Source: Ruminococcus sp.
Lineage (GTDB): Bacteria; Bacillota; Clostridia; Oscillospirales; Acutalibacteraceae
Reading direction: 5' to 3'
NCBI GenBank assembly: GCA_017404665.1
Contig: JAFRBX010000054.1
Location: 1-63,155 of the forward strand
Length of the DNA stretch: 63,155 nucleotides
Shown here: positions 16,759-24,904 of the stretch, piece by piece
How positions within the stretch are numbered: position 1 is the first letter of the stretch
Layout of the letters: each line of letters opens with the position of its first letter
Notes under the pieces: model-generated
The model's input: only the letters and a program-made list of their open reading frames with translations
Told to the model about the DNA's origin: nothing
Databases searched by the model: none
Position numbers and translations under genes: made by a program

Positions 16759-17010
16759 CAAATAATAGATAATAGATAACAGTGAAGGGAGGGCTTCGCC
16801 CTCACCCGATTTGTAATAGTATTTTGGAAAAGCTTCAAATAAAACAGCAACGTGCACAGCTCATAAAGAGTTGCGCACGTTGTTTTTTTATGCAGTTATA
16901 CAAATTCAAAAGCCGTCAGGCTTTCCCATAACTGTTATCTATTATCTGTTATCTATTATCTGTTATCTGTTATCTGTTATCTTTTATCTATTCTCTACTA
17001 TCTGTATATC
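16756..17010. repeat. Family B heptamer-array hairpin repeat, longest right arm
   Basis: The left arm (GATAACAAATAATAGATAATAG) overlaps the htrA stop. The core has the hairpin CAACGTGCACAGCTC/GAGTTGCGCACGTTG followed by TTTTTTT, and the right arm holds about ten CTGTTAT/CTATTAT units (16930-16990). It lies between convergent htrA and sirtuin genes, and the core hairpin resembles a bidirectional terminator. Confidence 0.78.
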
Positions 17011-17019
17011 CGTCTCATT

Positions 17020-17733
17020 TTACAAGTGCGAAAGGACCTCCCCCACCTTATCGTGGATGACGAGGTCGGCGATATGGTCATAGGGGGTGGCGTCGCGGTT
17101 GATCAGGATCATGTGATCGCCGCCGAAATAGCGGATATAGCTCGCCGCAGGGTAGACCGTCAGCGAGGTACCCGCTACGATCAGAACGTCCGCCTGTCGG
17201 ATATCGTCGAGCGCCTGCATGACCGTATCCTCGGGCAGGGGCTCTTCATACAGCACCACATCGGGCTTGATGATCCCGCCGCAGGAGCAGGTCGGCACGC
17301 CCTCGCTCTGCGCGATCTTCTCAACGCCGTAGGGCTTGCCGCATTTCATGCAGTGATTGCGCAGCACCGAGCCATGCAGCTCATGCACACGCTTGCTCCC
17401 CGCCGCCTGATGCAGCCCGTCGATGTTCTGGGTCACGACGGAGCGCAGCTTACCCTCGCGCTCCCACTCTGCGAGCTTTAAATGCGCCTTGTTGGGCTTG
17501 GCGGTCAGACACAGCATCTTATCGCGGTAAAAGCGATAGAATTCCTCAGGCTTATTCATGAAGAAGGTGTGGCTGAGGATCTCCTCGGGCGGGTAATCAT
17601 ATTTTTGGTGATAGAGCCCTTCCGCGGAGCGGAAGTCGGGGATGCCGCTCTCGGTGGATACCCCCGCGCCGCCGAAAAATACGATGCGCTGTGCTTTATC
17701 AATGATCTCTCTGAGTTGGTCAAAATCTGTCAT
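17020..17733 (-). CDS. Sir2-family NAD-dependent protein deacylase
   Basis: 237 aa, typical for bacterial CobB/SrtN-type sirtuins. It removes acyl groups from lysines, using NAD+. Motifs are GAGVSTESGIPDFRS (about 23-37), TQNIDGLH (about 101-108), the catalytic His in HELHGS, zinc-binding CMKC and CSCG, and GTSLTVYPA. ATG 17733 follows AGGAGG. It stands alone; the flanking spacers are family B repeats, so the neighbours give no hint of its target. Confidence 0.93.
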   Translation of the reverse strand: MTDFDQLREIIDKAQRIVFFGGAGVSTESGIPDFRSAEGLYHQKYDYPPEEILSHTFFMNKPEEFYRFYRDKMLCLTAKPNKAHLKLAEWEREGKLRSVVTQNIDGLHQAAGSKRVHELHGSVLRNHCMKCGKPYGVEKIAQSEGVPTCSCGGIIKPDVVLYEEPLPEDTVMQALDDIRQADVLIVAGTSLTVYPAASYIRYFGGDHMILINRDATPYDHIADLVIHDKVGEVLSHL

Positions 17734-17779
17734 TTGTAAATCCTCCTTTTAGCGGCGGGCACATGTGCCTTTTTCTGTC

Positions 17780-17884
17780 ATAGGTGAGGGCGTTGCCCTC
17801 TTTTCACTGTTCTCTGTTCTCCGTTATCCATTTATAAAAGGGTGAGGACGAAGCCCTCCCGCAACCTTTCACTATTCACCATTC
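17780..17884. repeat. Degenerate family B repeat
   Basis: Contains GTGAGGGCGTTGCCCTC, CACTGTTCTCTGTTCTCCGTTATCC and GGTGAGGACGAAGCCCTCCCGC, then TTTCACTATTCACCATTCACC. The heptamer arms are eroded. It lies between the sirtuin start and the OadB terminator. Confidence 0.5.
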
Positions 17885-17885
17885 A

Positions 17886-17920
17886 CCAAAAAAGCCTCCC
17901 CGACAAACGTCAGAGAGGCA
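17886..17920 (-). terminator. Rho-independent terminator after oadB
   Basis: On the minus strand, GCCTCTCTGACG / CGGGGAGGC with a TTTG loop, followed by TTTTTT (17893-17888), just past the stop of the decarboxylase beta subunit. Confidence 0.8.
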
Positions 17921-17925
17921 GAATA

Positions 17926-19167
17926 TCATCCTAATACGCTGAGCAGAACGCCTGCCGCGACAGCGGAGCCGATGACGCCCGCGACGTTGGGACCCATCGC
18001 GTGCATCAGCAGGAAGTTGCCGGGATCCTCCTGCTGTCCGACCTTGTTGGCGACGCGCGCCGCCATCGGTACGGCGGATACGCCCGCGGAGCCGATCAGC
18101 GGGTTGACCTTGCCGCCGGTGACCTTGTACATGATCTTGCCGAACAGCACGCCGCACGCGGTGCCCATGCAGAACGCCAGCAGTCCCAGACCCACGATGC
18201 CGAGGGTCTTCCACTGCAGGAACACGGTGCCGGTGGCGGTAGCGCCGACCGTCACGCCGAGGAAAATGGTGATGATGTTCATCAGCTCATTCTGCGCGGT
18301 CTTGGAGATGCGCTCCACGACGCCGCTCTCTTTAAAGAGGTTGCCCAGCATCAGCATGCCGACCAGCGGAGCCGCCGAGGGAAGGGCGATGGCGCAGATG
18401 ATAACGACGATGATCGGGAACACGATCTTCTCGAGCTTTGAGACGGGACGGAGCTGACCCATCACGACACTCCGCTCCTTCTTGGTGGTGAGCGCCTTCA
18501 TGATCGGAGGCTGAATGATGGGCACCAGCGCCATGTAGGAGTATGCCGCGACCGCGATGGGACCCAATAATTCGGGAGCCAGCTTGGAGGTGACGTAGAT
18601 CGCCGTGGGGCCGTCCGCGCCGCCGATAATGCCGATCGCGCCGGACTGGGCGGGTGTGAAGCCCAAAAGGATCGCGCCGATGAAGGTGATGAAGATGCCG
18701 ATCTGCGCCGCCGCGCCGAGAATAAAGCTCTTGGGGTTGGCGATCAGCGGGCCGAAGTCGGTCATACAGCCGATGCCGAGGAAGATCAGGGGCGGATAGA
18801 TGCCGAGCTTGACGCCCTGATACAGATAGTACAGCAGTCCGCCGTAGGTCGGGACATTATAGTAGGATACGCCGTTCATCGTGGTGACGGCATAGTTGAT
18901 GACCTGTCCCTGATGCGCCGCCTCATACGCCGAGCATTCGATCAGCTCGGTCGAGGGTGCGCCCATGATGGCGGGATAGAGGTTGACGAGCAGCATGCCG
19001 AAGGCGATCGGCAGGAGCAGCAGCGGTTCATACTGCTTTTTGATCGCGAGGTACAGCAGACCGCAGGCTACCGCGATCATCACATAGTTCTGCCATGCGA
19101 GCTGGGTAAAGCCCGAATCGGTCCACAAGCCCTTGAGGGCGTCCAAAAATCCGTTGAGTATTTCCAT
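17926..19167 (-). CDS. Na+-pumping decarboxylase beta subunit (OadB/GcdB family)
   Basis: 413 aa and highly hydrophobic, with about nine to eleven membrane segments. In biotin-dependent decarboxylases (oxaloacetate, methylmalonyl-CoA, glutaconyl-CoA) this subunit releases CO2 from carboxybiotin and exports Na+. Family motifs are GIGCMTDFGPLIANP, GAIGIIGGADGPTAIY with the essential Asp, LTTKKERSVVM, and GNLFKESGVV. It follows the small OadG-like gene by 10 bases. No alpha (carboxyltransferase) or biotin-carrier gene lies in the window, so its substrate cannot be told. A clear terminator ends the unit. Confidence 0.92.
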   Translation of the reverse strand: MEILNGFLDALKGLWTDSGFTQLAWQNYVMIAVACGLLYLAIKKQYEPLLLLPIAFGMLLVNLYPAIMGAPSTELIECSAYEAAHQGQVINYAVTTMNGVSYYNVPTYGGLLYYLYQGVKLGIYPPLIFLGIGCMTDFGPLIANPKSFILGAAAQIGIFITFIGAILLGFTPAQSGAIGIIGGADGPTAIYVTSKLAPELLGPIAVAAYSYMALVPIIQPPIMKALTTKKERSVVMGQLRPVSKLEKIVFPIIVVIICAIALPSAAPLVGMLMLGNLFKESGVVERISKTAQNELMNIITIFLGVTVGATATGTVFLQWKTLGIVGLGLLAFCMGTACGVLFGKIMYKVTGGKVNPLIGSAGVSAVPMAARVANKVGQQEDPGNFLLMHAMGPNVAGVIGSAVAAGVLLSVLG

Positions 19168-19177
19168 GATTGCCCTC

Positions 19178-19552
19178 CTAGAACGGTCTGACGTTATCCG
19201 ATAAGCCCGCGCTGCGCCATGCGCTGCCGCGCGGCTGCGCCTTGCGGATGCTCTTGATGCGGACCTGTGAAGAGGAGTACATCGTGTATACTGCAGCTGA
19301 GATGACAGCGATCAGCTCGCCGTCGTCCGCCTCGGGCTCGGCTTCGATGACCGCCGCGGGCTCGGGGTCGTCGTCCCGCTGCGCTTTCGGCAGGTCGGCG
19401 TTGCGCGACGCCTTTTGCACCTGCTTCTTGTTCTGGATGTTGTAGATCACGGTGCCGTACAGCTTGATGATGCCGATCAGGATCAGCAGCACCGCGAACA
19501 CGACGGCAAAGCCAGTCAGCAGGATGGTGATCGACAATGTGAAATTTTCCAT
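19178..19552 (-). CDS. OadG-like gamma/delta subunit of Na+-pumping decarboxylase
   Basis: 124 aa. One N-terminal membrane segment (about residues 8-30), a charged linker with a DDDPEPAAVIEAEPEADDGE acidic stretch, then ELIAVISAAVYTMYSSS, which is typical of the C-terminal part of OadG/MmdC-type proteins. This subunit tethers the soluble transferase to the beta subunit and stabilises the complex. It is the first gene of a two-gene operon with the beta subunit. The start codon at 19552 follows AGGAGG and a promoter lies 55-80 bases upstream. Confidence 0.85.
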   Translation of the reverse strand: MENFTLSITILLTGFAVVFAVLLILIGIIKLYGTVIYNIQNKKQVQKASRNADLPKAQRDDDPEPAAVIEAEPEADDGELIAVISAAVYTMYSSSQVRIKSIRKAQPRGSAWRSAGLSDNVRPF

Positions 19553-19605
19553 GGATAAAGCCTCCTTATCTGTGCGCGGGTTTATCCCATAATAATCTAT
19601 ATTAT

Positions 19606-19634
19606 AGTATACACCTTTTCGGGGAGGATTTCAA
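19606..19634 (-). promoter_or_regulatory. Promoter of the oadG-oadB operon
   Basis: On the minus strand, TTGAAA (19634-19629), a 17-bp spacer and TATACT (19611-19606). A second TATAAT-like box lies 5 bases further downstream. Confidence 0.65.
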
Positions 19635-19693
19635 CCATTTTTTGGAGAACGGAGAACGGTTAACGGTTGCGGGAAAGAGATACAAACGTATAA

Positions 19694-19929
19694 AGCCCCC
19701 TCTGACGAGGGGGCAGCCGAACGAAACATTTGATAGAGTATGAAACGCAATGCCGGCAGGGGAGAGATAACGCAGCATGACAATTCCGATCCGCTTTTTG
19801 ACTCAAGCCGCCGCAAAAGTATCACTGCGTAAGAGGTAAAGTCAGACGTTTCAACGCTTTTTTATCACTGCGTTATCTCTCCCTCAGTCACGGCTTGATG
19901 CCGCGACAGCTCCCTCGTCAGAGGGAGCC
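19694..19929. repeat. Family A palindromic interspersed repeat, copy 3
   Basis: Ends GCCCCCTCTGACGAGGGGGC and GCTCCCTCGTCAGAGGGAGC; inner pair GGGGAGAGATAACGCAGC and CACTGCGTTATCTCTCCCTC; central TTGACTCAAGCCGCCGC and GTAAAGTCAGACG. It occupies most of the 19553-19978 spacer. Confidence 0.8.
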
Positions 19930-19978
19930 TTGGAAACGTTCCGCTCCTCAGGACAGAATCCCTTACAATCATCCGCTA

Positions 19979-21457
19979 TCACAGAATAATGCAAATCAGC
20001 CCGTTGCAGCCGTCGTTGATGATCTTCTCCACCGTCTCCCCTATTCGCAGGCGCGCCTTGTCGGGCATGCGGCAGAGCTTGTTGTGCAGTCCTTCGTTCA
20101 CAAGGTCTGAGACCGACTTGCCGAAGATGTTGCTGTCCCAGATCTTCGCGGGGCTTTCCTCAAACTCCTTGAGGAGATAGGTCACCAGCTCCTCGCTCTG
20201 CTGCTCCGAGCCGACGATCGGCGTGACCTCGGCATTGGTACGCACGCGCATCATGTGGATAGACGGCGCGCTCGCCTTCAGCCGGATGCCGTACTTGCCG
20301 CCCTGCCGCACGATCTCGGGCTCCTCGAGGCTTAATTCCTCCATCGTGGGCATGACGATGCCGTAGCCCTTGTCGAGCACCTCCTCATACGCCTTGCCGA
20401 TGCGGTCGTAATTGCTCTTTGCCTTTGCCAGCTCACAGACGCACGCCATCAGCTCGCGCTCGTCGCGAATGTCGATACCGCTTTTCTCGGTCAGAATGCG
20501 GTAGAACAGCCCGGGCGCCAAAACGACGGTGATATCAGCCCTGCCTATCCCTAAATCCATCGCGCTGAGCTCTGCGGAATCGACATGCTCGTTCTCGGAA
20601 AGCGCCGGGATCATATCCTGCACCTCGCGGATTTTGCCAACCTCGCGGGCACGGCTGCGGATCGTGTCAAAGATCGCCTCGCGCAGCCAGTTGCCGCGCT
20701 CCAGCCCCCTCAGCCAGCCGGGCAGCTCGACGTGGATCTCCTTGATCGGGAACTCAAACAGCAGGGTCGCCAAAATCCCCTTGACAGTGTTCTCGTCCAT
20801 CGCAGCACAATCGGCGGCGACGGTCGGCGCACCGTATTTGCGGCTCAGCGACGCCGCTAAAGCCGACGCGGAGGCGCTCTCGGGCGCGGTGGTGTTCAAA
20901 AGGATGATGTAGGGCTTTCCCGAAGCGCTGAGCTGTGCCGCGATGCGTTCCTCGGCTGTGACGTAATCCTCACGGGGAATGTCGCCGATGGAGCCGTCGG
21001 TGGTAACCATGACGCCCACGGTGCTGTGGTCGGTGATGACCTTTTCGGTGCCCAGCTCCGCCGCCTGACGGAAGGGCATCTCCGCTTCGCTCCACGGGGT
21101 GCGCACCATGCGCTCGCCGTCCTCCTCGACATAGCCCATCGCGCTCTCGACGATGTAGCCGACACAGTCGATCATCCGCACGCTCAGCCGCGCGTTGTCC
21201 TCCAGCGTGACGGGAACGGCGTTCTCGGGCACGAACTTAGGCTCCGTGGTCATGATGGTGCGTCCCGCAGCGCTCTGGGGCAGCTCGTCGGTTGCGCGTG
21301 AGCGCAGATTTTCATCCGTGATGCGCGGCAGCACCAGCGTATCCATGAACCGTTTGATAAAGGTGGACTTGCCCGTCCGCACGGGCCCCACCACGCCGAT
21401 ATAGATATTGCCGCCCGTGCGGCTCTCGATATCCTTGTAAATGCTTCTCTCTTCCAT
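19979..21457 (-). CDS. spoIVA: Stage IV sporulation protein A
   Basis: 492 aa, standard for SpoIVA. It is a cytoskeletal ATPase of the mother cell that polymerises around the forespore as the basement layer of the coat. The P-loop GPVRTGKST is at residues 24-32, followed by the switch-like TTEPKFVPENAV and MIDCVGY, and the conserved C-terminal region ending CNGLICIIL. ATG 21457 follows GGAGG. It lies just downstream of the sipL-like gene on the same strand, with a family B repeat in the roughly 295-bp gap; the two products are expected to interact. Confidence 0.96.
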   Translation of the reverse strand: MEERSIYKDIESRTGGNIYIGVVGPVRTGKSTFIKRFMDTLVLPRITDENLRSRATDELPQSAAGRTIMTTEPKFVPENAVPVTLEDNARLSVRMIDCVGYIVESAMGYVEEDGERMVRTPWSEAEMPFRQAAELGTEKVITDHSTVGVMVTTDGSIGDIPREDYVTAEERIAAQLSASGKPYIILLNTTAPESASASALAASLSRKYGAPTVAADCAAMDENTVKGILATLLFEFPIKEIHVELPGWLRGLERGNWLREAIFDTIRSRAREVGKIREVQDMIPALSENEHVDSAELSAMDLGIGRADITVVLAPGLFYRILTEKSGIDIRDERELMACVCELAKAKSNYDRIGKAYEEVLDKGYGIVMPTMEELSLEEPEIVRQGGKYGIRLKASAPSIHMMRVRTNAEVTPIVGSEQQSEELVTYLLKEFEESPAKIWDSNIFGKSVSDLVNEGLHNKLCRMPDKARLRIGETVEKIINDGCNGLICIIL

Positions 21458-21483
21458 AGATTCCTCCGTATATGAAAATCAAT

Positions 21484-21752
21484 TAATAGATAACAGATAA
21501 TAGATAACAGATAACAGTGAAGGAAAAGCCTTCGGCTTTTGGATTCCTATTAGATAGGAGCTGCAATGTTTCATCCTCTCTTTTATCACTCGGGGTCCCC
21601 GACATGCCCTGCGCGGCGGGGAAAGGAGGAGCTGCAGCGCGAGGTCAAGGCAAACCAACCGGATATGCCTACCCAGTACAGCGGGCGACGACGAGGGTGC
21701 GGGCGTCCCGCCCTCGACTGTTATCTGTTCTCTTTTCTCCGTTCTCTGAAAA
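21484..21752. repeat. Family B heptamer-array repeat with unusual core
   Basis: The left arm is AATAGATAACAGATAATAG plus more units, then GTGAAGGAAAAGCCTTCGGCTTTTGGATT. An unassigned GC-rich core runs from 21550 to 21700, then GGGTGCGGGCGTCCCGCCCTC and an eroded right arm CTGTTATCTGTTCTC. The core shows no gene or known RNA. It fills the space between spoIVA and the sipL-like gene. Confidence 0.6.
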
Positions 21753-23279
21753 CTATGCTCTCGGGATCAGCAGCATCATGCCGCTGTCCGCGCAGTCGCC
21801 CGACAGGTTGTTTTCATCGATGATATCCGCGGGGCGGGAGCAAAAGCGCTTGGCGATATCCCACACCTGCTCGCCGCTGTCGGGATAATACAGGATCAGC
21901 GCGTCGTCCCTCACCCTTTCGGGGGCGTCATCATCCGCGGTCACAGCGGTCAGCGCGGTGCAGCTTTGGCGGCGGCACAGGGTCATATGATAGGCGAGCT
22001 CGGCTCTGAGCTCGATATGACGGGCGTCGGTCAGGCGGTAGCTCAGGCTGTCTAAGCTCGATTTCAGCCGCACGACCTCGTCGTTTTCCCCCGTATCGGG
22101 CGTATAACGGAACTCTGCGTCACGCTGCGCATAGCGCTTCTCGCCGTCGGTATTCTCATACAAAATGCCGGCGCAGAGCTTGGTATAAACGGTGACGGCA
22201 TCCTCGTTCTGCACAACGGAGGAGGTCAGCTTCTCGCAACGAACGTCGATGACCCTGCCGATGTCCTCCTCCACGCTCACAGCCGCCTTGCCCACGTCGG
22301 TGAAGCTGCGGCAGACCATACCGCCGCGGCAGGAGAAGGGCTCCTGTTTCAGCTGAACCTCACGGTCGGTCGAGAAGGCGTCGCACAGCACGTCGAGCTG
22401 CTGCTCCTCCCAGCACAACGCGCTGAAGCACAGCTTGACGTCGGTCAGAAGGAGCCGCGAATCGTCGGGGGAATCGTCGGACAAACGCACATCGGCGCTG
22501 AGCACGTTCAGCTCGCCGTCGATCACCGCGTCCTCGGTGACGCCCTCGCAGTCGATCACCCGCGATACAGGTACGGCAAAGGACATACACTCCGCTTCGG
22601 TCTGCTCCGCGCCGCGCGGGAGCATCATTTCGAGCCTGATCTCCGCGCTGAGCATGATCTTGCCTCGGATTGCCCTGACTTCGGTCATCCGCGCGCTCAC
22701 ACGGCGGCCCAGGATCGTCCCGCTGCCGCTTTCGGCGCTGACGGGGAGGTCCTCCTGCACCGAAAAGCTCTCGCTGCAAATGCCGCACAGGGAGGATACA
22801 GACAGCGTCTCGCTCTTGGTCTGCAGATCGCCGCCGTCCTCATAGCTAAAGCTTTCGATCTCGCAGGGAACAGTCACCCGCGCGCACAGCGAAAACGCGC
22901 CGTGCAGGCTGAGCTTGCGCGGGCTCAGGGCGCGGCAGTTGATATACTCCGGCTTCGCCTGTACCGACACGGCGCAGTCCGTGACGTCGCCCTTGAGGGG
23001 GAAGCTCTCCGAAAAAGGCTGTGAGGTCTCATAGGCGCGCAGACATCCGCGCTCGCTGTCGAGATACAGGACGCGCACGCACGAGGCGCCCTCGACGTTC
23101 AGCCTGTCGCCGCTGACGCTGTTCATATAGATCTGCGGATCCAGCGTACAGGACAGGATCCGCTCGATATCGGGGCAGTAATCGGGCAGGGTCAGGTCGA
23201 TATCCGCCGCCTGCTCCGCACACGTGTCCAGCGCGCGGCGTGTGCCCCTGATGCTTTTCTTTGTCAGATGATATTCCAT
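21753..23279 (-). CDS. sipL: SipL-like DUF3794 and LysM protein (SpoIVA partner)
   Basis: 508 aa. Three DUF3794-type beta segments (roughly residues 30-150, 180-290 and 330-430) precede a C-terminal LysM domain, seen as DSGEQVWDIAKRF and a final SGMMLLIPRA. In Clostridioides difficile SipL has this architecture and length, binds SpoIVA through its LysM domain, and is needed for coat assembly. The gene immediately precedes spoIVA, which supports the name. ATG 23279 (MEYHLTKKSIRG) is chosen because GGAG sits 9 bases upstream and a near-perfect sigma-E promoter starts just beyond; a longer in-frame extension would run through that promoter. Confidence 0.88.
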   Translation of the reverse strand: MEYHLTKKSIRGTRRALDTCAEQAADIDLTLPDYCPDIERILSCTLDPQIYMNSVSGDRLNVEGASCVRVLYLDSERGCLRAYETSQPFSESFPLKGDVTDCAVSVQAKPEYINCRALSPRKLSLHGAFSLCARVTVPCEIESFSYEDGGDLQTKSETLSVSSLCGICSESFSVQEDLPVSAESGSGTILGRRVSARMTEVRAIRGKIMLSAEIRLEMMLPRGAEQTEAECMSFAVPVSRVIDCEGVTEDAVIDGELNVLSADVRLSDDSPDDSRLLLTDVKLCFSALCWEEQQLDVLCDAFSTDREVQLKQEPFSCRGGMVCRSFTDVGKAAVSVEEDIGRVIDVRCEKLTSSVVQNEDAVTVYTKLCAGILYENTDGEKRYAQRDAEFRYTPDTGENDEVVRLKSSLDSLSYRLTDARHIELRAELAYHMTLCRRQSCTALTAVTADDDAPERVRDDALILYYPDSGEQVWDIAKRFCSRPADIIDENNLSGDCADSGMMLLIPRA

Positions 23280-23308
23280 GCTTTTCGCTCCTTCATGCTT
23301 GCTGGTAC

Positions 23309-23337
23309 AGTGTATGAGGACAAAGGGACAAATATGA
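23309..23337 (-). promoter_or_regulatory. Sigma-E-type promoter of the sipL-like gene
   Basis: On the minus strand, TCATATT (23337-23331) fits KMATATT exactly. After 14 bp, CATACACT (23316-23309) fits CATACAMT exactly. The start site would be near 23302, 23 nt before the ATG. This is the best sporulation promoter in the window. Confidence 0.85.
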
Positions 23338-23426
23338 CCGGTTAATGAAGATGTCATTGCTAGGGAGCAGAGCATTTCCAAGCCTCACTCTTACGGACAC
23401 ATTTGTTACGGGATCACGCATAACCA

Positions 23427-23661
23427 GCCCCCTCTGACGAGGTGGCAAGCAGGTAGGCGTTTTGAAAGAGACAGTTGTTCAAATTGCGGGGGAGAGATAA
23501 CGCGGCGCAACAATTACATACCGCCTATTGACTCAAGCCTCTGCTGAAGTGCCCTTACTCACGATATCAAGTCTGACGTTTCTCTGCTGCTTTATCGTTT
23601 CGTTATCTCTCCCTCCGAGTTCGCCCTTGGCGAACCCACCTCCCTCGTCAGAGGGAGGCTT
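23427..23661. repeat. Family A palindromic interspersed repeat, copy 4
   Basis: Ends GCCCCCTCTGACGAGG and CCTCCCTCGTCAGAGGGAGG; inner pair GGGGGAGAGATAACGCGGC and TTTCGTTATCTCTCCCTC; central TTGACTCAAGCC and ATCAAGTCTGACG. It lies between the sipL promoter region and a broken regulator gene. Confidence 0.8.
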
Positions 23662-23708
23662 GGAGACGCTCTGCTGCTCACTCAGGCTGTAAAAGAATTT
23701 TCACATGA

Positions 23709-23930
23709 CGAATCGGGAAAGAGTATAACCATCGGCAAATCGCAGAGCTTTTAGGCGTTGAGCGTTCCACCTACACGAAATATGAAAACGGCGCTTCAGA
23801 GCCATCCGTCAAACAGCTCCAACGGTTGAAAGAGATTTTCGGTGTTTCCTTTGATGAATTGCTTTCTCCCGAGCTGAGCGAAACGGAGATCGCCGACTAT
23901 GAAATGCGCAGATACAGAAAAACCTGTCAA
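23709..23930 (+). pseudogene. Remnant of an XRE-family helix-turn-helix regulator
   Basis: The frame from 23709 reads as the second half of a Cro/C1-type helix-turn-helix domain: RQIAELLGVERSTYTKYENG, ASEPSVKQLQRLKEIFGV, then SFDELLSPELSE. There is no start codon or N-terminal helix. A TGA (23706-23708) sits just before, and ATG 23705 in another frame meets TAA after seven codons. The downstream frame runs on to 24131 but loses likeness after about 23925, where a terminator-like hairpin follows. Truncation beside a family A repeat suggests a rearrangement removed the 5' part. Confidence 0.65.
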
Positions 23931-23938
23931 ACTAGCAG

Positions 23939-23970
23939 CGCCCCTATCCACGCGGGACAGGGGTGTTTTT
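23939..23970 (+). terminator. Terminator-like hairpin after the XRE remnant
   Basis: CCCCTATCC-ACGC-GGGACAGGGG stem followed by TGTTTTTG. It lies inside the unrecognisable tail of the broken regulator frame, suggesting the original gene ended here. Confidence 0.55.
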
Positions 23971-24082
23971 GCGTAAAAAGAAAGAGCAGGATCACTCCTA
24001 CTCCTTCCAAAAGTCAGTATCAATGCGGTTTTGACACGCCTTTTCTGCAGCGCCGGTTAATCACAGCGTTCGAAAAAGCGGA

Positions 24083-24099
24083 TAAAAGGCACGCGTGCC
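24083..24099 (-). terminator. Terminator after the rubrerythrin gene
   Basis: Minus strand: the perfect palindrome GGCACGCGTGCC followed by TTTTAT directly after the stop codon. The same GGCACGCGTGCC core occurs in the inserted segment of rsmA near 28070. Confidence 0.6.
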
Positions 24100-24645
24100 T
24101 TAGCCGAAATATCTCTTCAAGAGACCCTTGAAGCCGGCGCCGTGTCTGGCTTCGTCGCGCGCCATCTCATGGACGGTATCGTGGATAGCGTCGAGGTTGA
24201 GCGCCTTTGCGCGCTTCGCGAGATCCTGCTTGCCGGCGCAGGTGCCTGTCTCGGCTTCTACGCGCAGCTCGAGGTTCCTTTTGGAGCTGTCGGTCAGCAC
24301 CTCGCCCAAAAGCTCCGCGAACTTTGCGGCGTGCTCGGCTTCTTCAAAAGCGTACTTGGTGAAAGCGGCGCTGATCTCGGGATAACCCTCTCTGTCGGCG
24401 ACTCTCGCCATAGCCAGATACATGCCGACCTCACTGCACTCGCCCTCGAAGTTGGAGCGCAGATCAGCCTTGATATCCTCGGGAGCGTCAGCGGCTACAC
24501 CCAGCACATGCTCTACGGCAAAGCCCGCATCCTCGCTCATTTTGTTGAACTTCTCACCGGGCACCTTGCATACCGGGCACTTTTCGGGAGGGGTGTCTCC
24601 CTCGTGAACATATCCGCATACGGGACAAACCCATTTTGTCATCAT
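24100..24645 (-). CDS. Rubrerythrin with N-terminal rubredoxin domain (reverse-rubrerythrin layout)
   Basis: 181 aa. The N-terminal rubredoxin-like iron site is WVCPVCGYVHEG with CPVCKVPG (residues 5-29). A four-helix diiron domain follows, with ExxH-type ligands in FEGECSEVGMYLAMA, AFEEAEHAAKF and ARDEARHG. Rubrerythrins with the rubredoxin part in front reduce hydrogen peroxide in strict anaerobes, with electrons from NADH via the rubredoxin. Two adjacent ATGs (24645 and 24642) follow AGGAGG; either fits. It is transcribed alone and ends at a palindromic terminator. Confidence 0.93.
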   Translation of the reverse strand: MMTKWVCPVCGYVHEGDTPPEKCPVCKVPGEKFNKMSEDAGFAVEHVLGVAADAPEDIKADLRSNFEGECSEVGMYLAMARVADREGYPEISAAFTKYAFEEAEHAAKFAELLGEVLTDSSKRNLELRVEAETGTCAGKQDLAKRAKALNLDAIHDTVHEMARDEARHGAGFKGLLKRYFG

Positions 24646-24846
24646 ATTTTCCTCCTTTGTAATGATAAATTAAGATAAAATCGGTTGCACACAATATACC
24701 ATAAACTCTCTGAAATAAATTTCTGTATTGGAATAATGCAAGCGATTTGTGCATAATATTTTTATGCAATATCACTGCGATGAGGACTTTGATCCGATAC
24801 GGTAATCCCTTCTCTTTTATAACAGTTCAAATATCGCTTGAATAAG

Positions 24847-24886
24847 GTTGAGATTGCCGCGGCATAATTGCCTCGCAATGACGATT
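24847..24886. repeat. Family C palindromic unit
   Basis: GGTTGAGATTGCCGCGGCATAATTGCCTCGCAATGACGA, with the complementary ends of the family. It lies between the divergent rubrerythrin and amidase genes; the rest of 24646-24904 is AT-rich with no gene seen. Confidence 0.7.
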
Positions 24887-24904
24887 TGAAATGGAGTTGA
24901 TAGC

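Noticed and set aside
16920-17000. Possible CRISPR-like array in the heptamer tracts
   Set aside because: Units are only 7-8 bases without spacers and have complementary partner arms; they form fold-back repeats.
21550-21700. A structured RNA in the GC-rich core between spoIVA and the sipL-like gene
   Set aside because: No match by eye to 5S, SRP, 6S, tmRNA or riboswitch cores, and no flanking promoter or terminator.
23280-23381. N-terminal extension of the SipL-like protein
   Set aside because: It would lie over the sigma-E promoter and lacks likeness to the family; ATG 23279 has a good ribosome site.
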